Source of the DNA: Nannocystis exedens
Lineage (GTDB): Bacteria; Myxococcota_A; Polyangia; Polyangiales; Polyangiaceae
Assembly: GCA_945861885.1 (NCBI GenBank)
Contig: CAMAVR010000032.1
Span: forward strand, 1-39,688
DNA length: 39,688 nucleotides
Reading direction: 5' to 3'
The translations under genes were made by a program, and so were the position numbers. Positions 13,483 through 23,136 of the stretch are shown piece after piece (positions within the stretch are counted from its first letter, which is position 1; every line of letters begins with the position of its first letter). The notes under the pieces are model-generated. The model was not told where the DNA came from and ran no database searches. It saw only the letters and a list, made by a program, of their open reading frames with translations.

Positions 13483-15462
13483 ATGTCGAGCGAACAGAAG
13501 CCCACCGGGGGCGGAGGAATCAATGGTGGCGTTGCCATCATAGGGTTCATTCTCATGTTTTTAGCCGGTGGCGCGATCATGTGGGGGTGGGAACATCACC
13601 GCTTGGGCGGTGGTGACACCGCAGGCGAAGTCGGTGGTGGTTGGAGCGACGACGATTCGCCTGTGCCTGTGTCTAGCAAAGATCCATCATGGGGTAATCG
13701 CTCGGCGCCTGTAACGATTGTCACGTTTTCAGATTTTCAGTGCCCATTCTGCGGGCGAGTTGAGCCGACACTCGATCAGCTTAAGACGGCATACGGCCCA
13801 GACAAGCTCCGAATTATCTGGAAGAACGAGCCGCTCCCGTTCCACGCGAACGCGAAGCCGGCAGCCGAAGCAGCGCAAGGGGTATTCGCGCTCGCAGGCA
13901 ACACCGCGTTTTGGAAGTTTCACGACCTACTCTTCAAGAATCAGAGCTCGCTGAGCGCTGAAAACTACGAAAAATGGGCCAAAGAGGCCGGCGTAACCGA
14001 CATGGCGAAGTTCAAAGCCGGTATGGCGAACCACGCTTGGGCCGACAAAGTCGAAAAAGATCACATCGTCGCAAAGCAGGCGGGGGTCAACGGTACGCCA
14101 GGCTTTATGATCAACGGCGTGCTGCTCTCAGGGGCGCAGCCGGTCGATAAGTTCAAGGCTGTGATCGATCAAGAGCTGCCAAAAGCGCTCGCGAAGATCG
14201 CCGCGGGGACGCCCAAAGACAAAGTTTACGTCGCGATGTCGACGGAGAACCGCAAGAACGCGCCAGCCGCGAAAGACGACGAAGAGGACGAAAAAGAAGA
14301 TACCAAAACAGTCTTCAAAGTCCCTGTCGGCACGAGCCCAATTCTCGGAAACGCGAACGCGCTCGTCACGATCATCGAGTTCTCCGACATGCAGTGTCCG
14401 TTCTGCAAGCGCGTCGAGCCGACGCTGAAGCAGATTCACGACACGTACGGCGATAAGGTGCGCGTTGTGTGGAAGCACGAGCCGCTCCCGTTCCACCCGC
14501 GCGCAGAGCCGGCGGCGCAGATGACGCTCGAAGCGCGAGCCCAAAAAGGCGATAAAGGCTTCTGGGCAGCGCACGGCAAGCTGTTCGAGATGCAGCCGAA
14601 GCTCGAAGATGCCGATCTTTTGGCCGCATCCAAAGAGCTCGGGCTCAATGTTGATAAAGTCGCCGCAGCGATTAAAGAGCACAAATACAAGCGCGAAATC
14701 GATGCCGACCAGGAGCTCGCAGACGACGTTCAGGCGAGCGGTACGCCGCACTTCTTTATCAACGGCCGTCGCCTCGTCGGCGCGCAGCCGTTCGAGAAGT
14801 TCAAAACGATCATCGACGAAGAAGTGACGAAGGCGCAGGCGCTTCTCGCGAAGGGGGTCGCTCCGTCGGCTCTTTACGAGCAGCTGATCAAAGACGGCAA
14901 AGGTGCCCCCGAGCCCGAGAAGAAAACGGTCTCGATTTCACCGACCGCCCCTTCAAAGGGGAATCCGAATGCCAAAGTCGTGATCCAAGAGTTCTCGGAC
15001 TTCCAGTGTCCGTTCTGCTCGCGTGTCGAGCCGGTCGTTGCCGAAGTGATGAAGAACTACGGCGACAAAGTGAAGTTCGTGTGGCGCAACCTGCCGCTGC
15101 CGATGCACGCCGAAGCACCGCTCGCAGCGCAAGCGGCGCTCGAAGCGCACAAGCAAAAGGGGGCAAAAGGCTTCTGGGACATGCACGCCAAGCTCTACGC
15201 CGCGCAGCAGAAGCCAGACGGCCTGAAGCGCGAAGGGCTCGATCAGCTCGCGAAAGAGAGCGGGCTCGATGTTGGCAAGTTCAAGACGGCGCTCGACACG
15301 CAGGCTCACAAAGCCGAAGTCGAAGCCGACGCGAAAGCTGGCAACGATGCTGGTATTAGCGGGACGCCCGCGTTCCTTATCAACGGCTACTTCATCAGCG
15401 GCGCCCAGCCGTATGCGAAGTTCAAGAAGTTGATTGATCGCGCACTATCAGAATCCAACTAA
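13483..15462 (+). CDS. Membrane-anchored protein with three DsbA-like thioredoxin domains
   Basis: A 659-aa thiol-disulfide protein. One N-terminal helix (about 17-37) anchors it, and three DsbA-like (DSBA/thioredoxin_4) repeats follow in the periplasm. Each has an identical QCPFC active site (C87/C90, C305/C308, C509/C512) and a cis-proline loop GTPGFMING, GTPHFFING or GTPAFLING. A charged Lys/Asp/Glu linker (about 256-276) separates domains 1 and 2. The repeats are close to each other in sequence, indicating internal triplication. Such proteins could oxidise or shuttle electrons to several clients. The ATG at 13483 follows TAGGTG at good spacing; a GTG three codons upstream is an alternative start. 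It is divergent from the methyltransferase gene, and a large inverted repeat starts right after the stop. Confidence 0.93.
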   Translation: MSSEQKPTGGGGINGGVAIIGFILMFLAGGAIMWGWEHHRLGGGDTAGEVGGGWSDDDSPVPVSSKDPSWGNRSAPVTIVTFSDFQCPFCGRVEPTLDQLKTAYGPDKLRIIWKNEPLPFHANAKPAAEAAQGVFALAGNTAFWKFHDLLFKNQSSLSAENYEKWAKEAGVTDMAKFKAGMANHAWADKVEKDHIVAKQAGVNGTPGFMINGVLLSGAQPVDKFKAVIDQELPKALAKIAAGTPKDKVYVAMSTENRKNAPAAKDDEEDEKEDTKTVFKVPVGTSPILGNANALVTIIEFSDMQCPFCKRVEPTLKQIHDTYGDKVRVVWKHEPLPFHPRAEPAAQMTLEARAQKGDKGFWAAHGKLFEMQPKLEDADLLAASKELGLNVDKVAAAIKEHKYKREIDADQELADDVQASGTPHFFINGRRLVGAQPFEKFKTIIDEEVTKAQALLAKGVAPSALYEQLIKDGKGAPEPEKKTVSISPTAPSKGNPNAKVVIQEFSDFQCPFCSRVEPVVAEVMKNYGDKVKFVWRNLPLPMHAEAPLAAQAALEAHKQKGAKGFWDMHAKLYAAQQKPDGLKREGLDQLAKESGLDVGKFKTALDTQAHKAEVEADAKAGNDAGISGTPAFLINGYFISGAQPYAKFKKLIDRALSESN

Positions 15463-15591
15463 GAAACGCACCGGCTTTCAGCCGATACCTTCGCTCCACC
15501 GACTTTTTGGGGCCTGGAACGTACGTGTAGTACGCCCCAGGCCCCAAAAAAGTCGGTGGATCTCGGTCTCGACTGAAATCCGGTGCGTTTC
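15463..15591. repeat. Large nested inverted repeat directly after the triple-DsbA gene
   Basis: Three nested stems share one centre. The outer arms are 15463-15481 and 15573-15591 (19 bp, one mismatch). The middle arms are 15496-15517 and 15537-15559 (22 bp plus one extra A). The inner stem CGTAC-gtgta-GTACG lies at the tip (about 15519-15533). A 13-14 base internal loop separates outer and middle stems. As RNA this would be a hairpin of about 129 nt beginning one base after the stop codon. It could act as a terminator or mRNA-stabilising 3' structure, or be a non-autonomous palindromic element. GAAACGCACCG, part of the outer arm, recurs at about 16760-16770 upstream of another gene. Confidence 0.85.
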
Positions 15592-15660
15592 TGCAGTTTG
15601 CACTTGGGCTAAATTGCTGCCCGGCGATTTTACAGAGGCGATCGGTTGCTGTTGGGGCTG

Positions 15661-16746
15661 TTAGAATTTTTTGTGGGACTCAATAAGGCCACCGCTGGGC
15701 AGGCCACCGTCATCGCCGGCATCAGCAGCTGGGAAAATGTCGGTCAACAGTGGGGGAAGGCCGCCGTCAGGAAGCACGAAGATGTTGATGGCGCCGATGT
15801 TTGCGTTTGTCGCACCCTGGTTAATCGCCAATATAATGTCGAGTCCTATTAATCCGGCATCGCCAGTCGCGCTGGAAGGCAACGCTGCTCCGCTGGCAAA
15901 CAGGTTGGCGGCGGCAAGCGATGAGAGACCCGAGGCGGTGGCGTTCAACGCTTTGTCGACCTCCGCAAGAAGACCCGAGAGCGAGCCGGCGTCGGCCCCG
16001 GCGTCTGCAGTTGCCGCCGTCATGTAACTTGCCCCGGCTGTGACATCGATCGGATTTGCCGTTGTCCCAAGAAGGGCGTTGACTTGCTCCGAGCCTTTGG
16101 CGATCGCGGCTTTTTGCTCTTCTTCTGACCCTTCAAGTCTCAGTGTCGCTTCCGTGACACCTGCGAACGCTGCCGCCATCGTCGTAAGAACCGTACCGGA
16201 AACCCACGCGCCGTTTACCACGCTCGGTACGACACCCAATAGGGTGTCGTTGGCCGTGAACGGTTCAGTCGTACCGGTGCTTTCTTTGTAGTAAGTGCAG
16301 CCGGTATCGCATCCGTGAATTTCGTAGATCGTGATTCCGGTGTGATCGCCGATAGGAATCGTTGCGATACCTGTGTCGTCAGTTTTGCCGGTTCCTACTA
16401 TACCTCCGTCAGCGTTGAAGGCCGAGACGGTTAGGTCGGCGCTGACTGCTCCAAGGCCCGGTGAGACTCGCATCGAGTGCCTCGACGCGTCTGGCTCCGA
16501 TCCGCCGTCGGGTCCGCTGCCGGAACCCAACGTTGCGTCGGAAGCGGAAGAATCGGGGCCCGCGTCTTCCCAAACGATTTTCATTGTCGATGTTACGGTT
16601 GGGGTGCAGCTGACGACGATGAATGCGATCACGCTGGCGAAGGTCAGTAGCTGATAAGCGATCATCGCGACGTGCGGTCGCCCCGCTTTGCCTTCCGGGT
16701 TCGCATAGCCGTCTTTGATTCGTTGAATTAAGCTGCGATTTTTCAT
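15661..16746 (-). CDS. Probable lipoprotein of unknown function, Asp-Ala-Gly rich
   Basis: A 361-aa protein with a long basic N-terminus, a hydrophobic segment (about 28-46) and a lipobox-like VVSC (C47), followed by a low-complexity Ser/Asp/Gly linker (about 60-90). A small beta-sandwich-like region (VSADLTVSAFNADGGIVGTG, DDTGIATIPIGD) resembles carboxypeptidase-regulatory or Ig-type repeats. The rest is Ala/Gly-rich with paired cysteines (CDTGC). GGAGGGG three bases before the ATG fixes the start. No enzymatic motif is seen; a surface or secreted role is inferred from the leader only. Confidence 0.8.
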   Translation of the reverse strand: MKNRSLIQRIKDGYANPEGKAGRPHVAMIAYQLLTFASVIAFIVVSCTPTVTSTMKIVWEDAGPDSSASDATLGSGSGPDGGSEPDASRHSMRVSPGLGAVSADLTVSAFNADGGIVGTGKTDDTGIATIPIGDHTGITIYEIHGCDTGCTYYKESTGTTEPFTANDTLLGVVPSVVNGAWVSGTVLTTMAAAFAGVTEATLRLEGSEEEQKAAIAKGSEQVNALLGTTANPIDVTAGASYMTAATADAGADAGSLSGLLAEVDKALNATASGLSSLAAANLFASGAALPSSATGDAGLIGLDIILAINQGATNANIGAINIFVLPDGGLPPLLTDIFPAADAGDDGGLPSGGLIESHKKF

Positions 16747-16841
16747 CGTCCCCTCCAGCGATGCGGAAACGCACCGCGCTTTAGGAACGACGGGTCATTT
16801 TTGCCGATGTTAAGCCCCGTCTCAAAATGAGATCAGCGCTG

Positions 16842-17186
16842 TCAGCCTGGGGGCCAGGCCATTTTCCGGCCTCCGAGGACATGTACGTGCAAGTGAAAGA
16901 CGCTTTGGCCGGCATTTTCGCCGGTATTTATGACCAATCGGTAGCCTGTTTTGGCGATTCCGGTTCTTGCGGCGGCCGCTTTGGCGACTAGGAGCAGCTC
17001 GCCTAGGAGCATCGCGTCGCCGGTGACTACATCCTCCATCCCGGCGATGTGGCGCTTTGGAATCACGAGCACGTGCGTCGCCGCGGCGGGATGAATGTCT
17101 TTGAAGGCGAGGACTTGCTCGGTTTCGAGGACAATTTGCGGCTCGATCTCGCCGCTGACGATTTTGCAGAAGAGACAGTCGTGCAT
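16842..17186 (-). CDS. HIT-family nucleotide hydrolase (HinT-like)
   Basis: A 114-aa histidine-triad protein; the family hydrolyses purine nucleotide phosphoramidates such as adenosine monophosphoramidate. The N-terminal CLFCKIVSGEI gives the CxxC (C4, C7) found in zinc-binding HinT proteins. AFKDIHPAAATHVLVIPKRH follows, and the catalytic triad is HLHVH (98-102). The length is normal. It is divergent from the UspA gene with only about 39 bp between the starts. Confidence 0.93.
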   Translation of the reverse strand: MHDCLFCKIVSGEIEPQIVLETEQVLAFKDIHPAAATHVLVIPKRHIAGMEDVVTGDAMLLGELLLVAKAAAARTGIAKTGYRLVINTGENAGQSVFHLHVHVLGGRKMAWPPG

Positions 17187-17225
17187 TGCCGCACTGTAGC
17201 AGGACAGCTATTTTTGGCGCCAATC

Positions 17226-17660
17226 ATGAAACGAATACTTGTAGGACTCGATGGCTCCCCGCGTTCGGATGGCGTGCTCACGTTGGCCATCGGTCTCGCC
17301 GAACGTTACGCCGCGCAGTTGGTGCTGTTTCGCGCGATTGGAGTTCCGTCGGAGATGCCGCCGAAAGTTTGGCAAGATGACAGCGGCTCGCTCGAAGATC
17401 GGCTCCAACAGTCGGCGCACGACTACCTAGAAGCGATCTCTGCGCGCGTGCCGGAGCGGCTGCTCGGAGGGCATCGAACGGTGGTCGAAATTGGGAGCCC
17501 ATGGCAAGCAATCTGCAGCGCGGCAACGCACGAAGAGGCCGATCTGATTGTGATCGGGTCGCACGGCTACGGCGCGGTCGATCGAGTGCTAGGAAGCACC
17601 GCAGCAAAAGTGGTGAATCACGCGCACTGCTCGGTCTACGTGGTGCGCGAAAAAGCGTGA
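17226..17660 (+). CDS. Universal stress protein, UspA family
   Basis: A 144-aa single-domain Usp. It shows ILVGLDGSPRSDGVL at the N-terminus (nucleotide-phosphate contact Asp) and the ATP-loop-like GSHGYGAVDRVLGSTA near the C-terminus, close to the G-2x-G-9x-G-S/T pattern but one residue shorter, followed by the last strand VYVV. It probably binds ATP and acts in stress survival, though partners are unknown. The frame is open upstream, but homology begins at the ATG at 17226. The next gene starts four bases after its stop, so they are likely co-transcribed. Confidence 0.92.
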   Translation: MKRILVGLDGSPRSDGVLTLAIGLAERYAAQLVLFRAIGVPSEMPPKVWQDDSGSLEDRLQQSAHDYLEAISARVPERLLGGHRTVVEIGSPWQAICSAATHEEADLIVIGSHGYGAVDRVLGSTAAKVVNHAHCSVYVVREKA

Positions 17661-17664
17661 AGTT

Positions 17665-19608
17665 GTGCATTTCCTAGCCCCCCTAGCCCTACTTCTCGCC
17701 GTCCTCGTAGCGGGCCCCTATTTCGCGCATCGCTTGCGTCGACGTCGCGCGACCGAGCGCCTCTTCGCCGCGACCCATCTCGTCCCTCCTGCGCTCCCGC
17801 AGGCTCGCCGGCGATCGGCGATTGAAGACCGCGCCCTTCTCGCCGTTCGCGGTCTGTCGATTCTCGCGCTTGCACTGCTCGCAGCGTCGCCGTTCGTGCG
17901 CTGTTCCCGCGTCGCGCTGGAGCGTTCGGGCGGCGCTTCGGTCGCGATGGCGATTGTGATCGACGATTCGATGAGCATGCGCGCGCCGGTCGGGGGGGGT
18001 GGCTCGCGTTTCGATGCGGCCCAGAAAGGGGCTCGCGAGCTGCTCAATTCGGCCCGCGAGGGGGACGCAGTTGCAATTGTTTTGGCTGGCGATCGCCCGC
18101 GCATTGCGCTCGGAGCGACGACCGATTTATCAGCGGCCCGCCATCTCATAGGCACGCTCGCCGTGACGGATCGCGCGACCGACCTCGAAGGGGCGCTCTC
18201 GCTCGCGCAAGCGCTTGTGGCGTCGCTCCCGCAGGTTGATCATCGCGTCGTTCTCTTTAGCGATTTGGCCGACGGTCATTCAGACGCGGCGCCGCTTGGC
18301 GAAGGGTTCACGATCCCTCTTTGGGCGCCGCTCCCGCAGCTTGCACATGCACTCGGCGATTGCGCAATTTTGCGGGCCGCGCGCACGTCATCATCGGTGC
18401 GGGTGCGGTTTGCTTGCGGCCCAGCGGCAGCTCTTACGGGGCGCAGTATTACGGTGACCGACGGAAAAGAGCAGCTCGCGCGAGTCGATGCGCCGGCGCT
18501 TTCGTCGGGCGATGTTGTCGTTCCGCTGCAGGATGCGTCGCGCGCAACGGTTGCAAAGCTGAGTGGAAGCGACGCTGTCGCGAGCGACGACGAAGCGCCA
18601 ATCATCGATGAAGGGGCGGTGCTCGCAGTGGCCGTTGTGTCCGATGGTCGAAGCGAGTCAGAGACAGCGGGCGGCGCGTCGGTGATCGAGCAGGCGCTGA
18701 CGGCGCTCAAGCTCGAAATGTCGGCGCGACCGATCCCTGCGTTTCCAGATCGCGCCGAAGAGACGGCGCCGTTTGCGGCGATCGCGATCGACGACCCAGC
18801 TGGATTTACCCCTGAACAGCGCCTCGCGCTGAAAGGCTTCGTCGAACGTGGAGGTTTGCTTCTTGTCGGGATCGGCCCGCGCGCGGCCAATCCGCCGATC
18901 GGTTCGTCGTTCGAGCCGCTGCTCGATCATCCGATCGCGTGGGAGAGTTCGCCGGTGACCGGCGCCACGGTTGATGCCGGTGCGACGGTCGAGTGGGCAG
19001 GCCATTTCGCCGATGTCGGAAGCGCGTCGCGCGCGAAGATGCATCCCGATGACGCTGCGCATTTTGATGCGATGGTGAGGTGGGGCGACAGAGAGCCGCT
19101 CGTCGCGAGGCGCGCAATCGGTCTCGGAGAAGTTTGGGTCGTAACGTTGCCATTTGCGCCTGAAATAACCGATTTTTCGCTGCGCCCCGGTTTTTTGATG
19201 ATGCTCGATAGTTGGGTCGGCGAAGCGGCAAGTCGGGCCGCGCCGCGCCGCACCGACGTCGGAGCGACATGGTCGTTTCCAAGTGCGCGCGATGTTCGCG
19301 TCGACGGGCCGAGAGGTCCGGTCGCCGTGAAAAGCGATCGCGGTGTGCTTAGCGTCGTGCCAGAGTCGATCGGGCTCTATCGCGTGCGTGTCGACGGCAA
19401 AGAGGAGTCGCGCGTCGCGATGGCAATGACGCGCGAGCTCGACCTGAGACCGCGAAAGATTGCGCCGTCGGCCGCGGCGACGAACGGCGGAGCGCAAAGC
19501 GCCGATGTCGACGGCTCTTGGGTCGTTGCGCTCGCGCTCTTAGCGCTACTGGCAGGCGATATCGCTCTGCGTGGCCGTGCCCGGAAGCGTGACACCGCGC
19601 TAGTATAA
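17665..19608 (+). CDS. BatA-like membrane protein with von Willebrand factor A domain
   Basis: A 647-aa protein beginning at a GTG four bases after the uspA-type stop. An N-terminal BatA-type membrane segment (about 3-21) ends in an Arg cluster, a second helix lies near 61-76, and a VWA domain starts near 93 with the MIDAS motif DDSMS (D100, S102, S104). A glutamine-amidotransferase-like/DUF4159-like middle region follows (FVERGGLLLVGIG near 395), then a beta domain and a C-terminal membrane helix (about 623-640). Related proteins occur in Bat aerotolerance operons with MoxR ATPases, but no MoxR gene is in this window. A scaffolding role in the envelope is inferred. Confidence 0.85.
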   Translation: MHFLAPLALLLAVLVAGPYFAHRLRRRRATERLFAATHLVPPALPQARRRSAIEDRALLAVRGLSILALALLAASPFVRCSRVALERSGGASVAMAIVIDDSMSMRAPVGGGGSRFDAAQKGARELLNSAREGDAVAIVLAGDRPRIALGATTDLSAARHLIGTLAVTDRATDLEGALSLAQALVASLPQVDHRVVLFSDLADGHSDAAPLGEGFTIPLWAPLPQLAHALGDCAILRAARTSSSVRVRFACGPAAALTGRSITVTDGKEQLARVDAPALSSGDVVVPLQDASRATVAKLSGSDAVASDDEAPIIDEGAVLAVAVVSDGRSESETAGGASVIEQALTALKLEMSARPIPAFPDRAEETAPFAAIAIDDPAGFTPEQRLALKGFVERGGLLLVGIGPRAANPPIGSSFEPLLDHPIAWESSPVTGATVDAGATVEWAGHFADVGSASRAKMHPDDAAHFDAMVRWGDREPLVARRAIGLGEVWVVTLPFAPEITDFSLRPGFLMMLDSWVGEAASRAAPRRTDVGATWSFPSARDVRVDGPRGPVAVKSDRGVLSVVPESIGLYRVRVDGKEESRVAMAMTRELDLRPRKIAPSAAATNGGAQSADVDGSWVVALALLALLAGDIALRGRARKRDTALV

Positions 19609-19623
19609 GGTCTCAAAGTCGAT

Positions 19624-21609
<1,986 letters not shown>

Positions 21610-21655
21610 GGCGTGTGTGCTGACATCAACGTCAGCTCGTCGCGCTATCGATTCA

Positions 21656-22117
21656 CTACGCTTTTCGCATTCGAGCATCGAACACAAAATCGCGGACGAT
21701 TTGGAGCTGCACGCGTCGATAGGCCGAATGCTTGGGATTGATTACGATATTTGCGGCTTCCGGAATAATCGCCGATGGTATTTGCATAGCGAGCGTGTCG
21801 GCCGCTTCGATCCAGCGCTTTCCGAACTCTTGCGATTCGGTTCCGATTGGCAAGGCTGCCCATTGATCGGGCAGTTCGCTCAGTTTCGGAATGTACAGCA
21901 GGCGCGCATCATCGGGGATATCGACTGATACGAGCCTTAACGGCGGGTGCATAACTCCGGCTAGATGAACGTATTTTTCTAAGGCGCAAATTTCAATGGT
22001 CGTGCCAGCGTACATCACTGGATAGCCGACGGGATTCCAGCGCCCTCCCTCTCTTCGAGCACCGATGCACTCTTTGTCGAGCGTCCAGTTTGCCGTCGTA
22101 ATTCGCCAGCATCGCAT
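21656..22117 (-). CDS. RES-domain toxin of a type II toxin-antitoxin system
   Basis: A 153-aa RES-domain protein. Characterised RES toxins deplete NAD+ or ADP-ribosylate nucleotide metabolism enzymes. The name residues are visible: R26 in GGRWNPVG, E47 in ALEKYVH and S115 in IPSAIIPEAANIVINP, with MYAGTT between. The ATG follows the antitoxin stop without any gap (TAAATG), so translation is coupled. It runs toward the end of uvrB with about 45 bp between the two stops. Confidence 0.92.
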   Translation of the reverse strand: MRCWRITTANWTLDKECIGARREGGRWNPVGYPVMYAGTTIEICALEKYVHLAGVMHPPLRLVSVDIPDDARLLYIPKLSELPDQWAALPIGTESQEFGKRWIEAADTLAMQIPSAIIPEAANIVINPKHSAYRRVQLQIVRDFVFDARMRKA

Positions 22118-22549
22118 TTACGCGACGCCGCCAACTTCAATTGCATTCAGTATCTCGCGTACCGACGCGGCACCAGGCTCCGTGTCCATTAGATCTAGCG
22201 GTGCGGCATTGGCCAACGTGCGATTCTCTGTACACATCCACTCGATCGCGGCTTCTTTGTCTTCGAAGACTTCGATCGCTCGGCGGGTGACCGCTCCTAA
22301 ACGAAATATTCGTTCAGTTGCCGCTGAATCCATTTTCACGCGGTTCTTCACAAGGCGACTCGCCGTAGTCGCAGGCACATGTGTCACTCGGTGAATGCGC
22401 GACTCCGGAACCCCAAAAAACCGACTCACCGCCTTAAGCATCTTCGCTGGATAGCCCGCACGGATCGAAGCGATCGCTTGCGCTCCGCCCAATGGTGCTC
22501 CAAAAACCAAAGCGCTAAACAGATTCGATACCGATTGAGTTGATGCCAC
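22118..22549 (-). CDS. Xre/MbcA/ParS-type antitoxin (DUF2384) of the RES system
   Basis: A 143-aa antitoxin, upstream partner of the RES toxin. The N-terminal half has the Xre-like helices (AGYPAKMLKAVSRFFGVPES, ATTASRLVKNR). The C-terminal half is the DUF2384 domain (TERIFRLGAVTRRAIEVFEDKEAAIEWM, ending REILNAI), which normally plugs the toxin active site. I choose the GTG at 22549 because GGAGG lies five bases upstream on the minus strand; a GTG at 22594 would add 15 residues but has no such site and would place coding sequence across the putative operator repeats. Confidence 0.9.
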   Translation of the reverse strand: MASTQSVSNLFSALVFGAPLGGAQAIASIRAGYPAKMLKAVSRFFGVPESRIHRVTHVPATTASRLVKNRVKMDSAATERIFRLGAVTRRAIEVFEDKEAAIEWMCTENRTLANAAPLDLMDTEPGAASVREILNAIEVGGVA

Positions 22550-22558
22550 GGGGTACCT

Positions 22559-22588
22559 CCATTTGGACAAACCTAGTCTACCATTTGG
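22559..22588 (-). promoter_or_regulatory. Putative autoregulatory operator of the RES-Xre operon
   Basis: CCAAATGG occurs twice on the minus strand (at 22588-22581 and 22566-22559), 22 bp apart, about two helical turns, immediately upstream of the antitoxin ribosome-binding site. Between them TAGACT could be a -10 element. This spacing is what a dimeric Xre-type antitoxin repressor would use. The assignment is from repeat geometry only. Confidence 0.45.
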
Positions 22589-22663
22589 TGGCACGCACCG
22601 CTACCCTTGCTTATTTAGAGGTAATTAGGCTTAGATGCGGCTCCTACTATTCGTGAGGTTGCC

Positions 22664-22933
22664 CTGTTTCAAGCAAAACGCCCACTTGCGATTCATCCAG
22701 GTGAAATTCTTCGGGAAGAGTTCATGGCTCCGCGCAGAATCACAGAGTCAAAACTGGCAGAGGCGCTGCATGTCTCGGTGCAACGCATCAATCTGCTTCT
22801 AAACGGCCGCCGCGACGTGACACCCGACACGGCGTTTCGTCTGGCGCGCTATTTTGAAACCTCCGAGGAATTGTGGATGGGGCTACAGCAGGCGTGGGAT
22901 CTGCGCTCAGCTCGCGACGAGGGGATATCCTGA
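22664..22933 (+). CDS. Solitary HigA-family antitoxin with a non-canonical start
   Basis: The frame encodes a HigA-type helix-turn-helix protein. The conserved N-terminus HPGEILREEF precedes the HTH (LAEALHVSVQRINLLLNGRR) and the RLARYFETSEELWMGLQQAWDL tail, 89 aa from 22664. The first ATG (22724) comes after the conserved HPGEIL motif, and no ATG, GTG or TTG lies in frame upstream of it before the stop at 22622. A CTG at 22664 with GAGG five bases ahead is the best candidate start. No HigB toxin is visible upstream or downstream. It is either translated from CTG, starts at 22724 as a clipped protein of 69 aa, or is decaying. Confidence 0.75.
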   Translation: MFQAKRPLAIHPGEILREEFMAPRRITESKLAEALHVSVQRINLLLNGRRDVTPDTAFRLARYFETSEELWMGLQQAWDLRSARDEGIS

Positions 22934-22985
22934 GTTCAACGGTCCGCAGCCGGCTCGTGAGTTCGCGGAGTAGAACGTCCGACCT

Positions 22986-23078
22986 CGACGGTCGACATCG
23001 AAGATCGAATGCGACCTCCGACGTCGATAGATTATCGCATTAGTCCGATGATGAGAGCGAGGTCGAGGTCGACCGTCG
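22986..23078. repeat. Inverted repeat cluster in the intergenic region
   Basis: CGACGGTCGAC (22986-22996) is matched by its exact reverse complement at 23068-23078, with further GTCGA/CGACC-rich partial copies around both arms. The 71 bases between include GCGACCTCCGACGTCGAT. It lies between the HigA-like gene and the 3' end of the duplicated-domain lipoprotein gene. It may be a terminator-like fold, a protein-binding array or a decayed element; no T-run follows. Confidence 0.55.
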
Positions 23079-23136
23079 CAATCGATCTGTCGTTTCTCGC
23101 TGCTTTTAGAGTTTGAAGCCGGGCCTTGAAATGCGC

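Noticed and set aside
14128..14751. 207-aa minus-strand frame inside the triple-DsbA gene
   Set aside because: Shadow of the strongly supported plus-strand frame; arises from codon bias of the repeat domains.
15463..15591. CRISPR or phage attachment site reading of the large palindrome
   Set aside because: There is one inverted pair only, no regularly spaced direct repeats, no cas or integrase gene nearby.
21619..21636. Terminator hairpin GCTGAC...GTCAGC after uvrB
   Set aside because: Only a 6-bp stem without a T-run; too weak to call.
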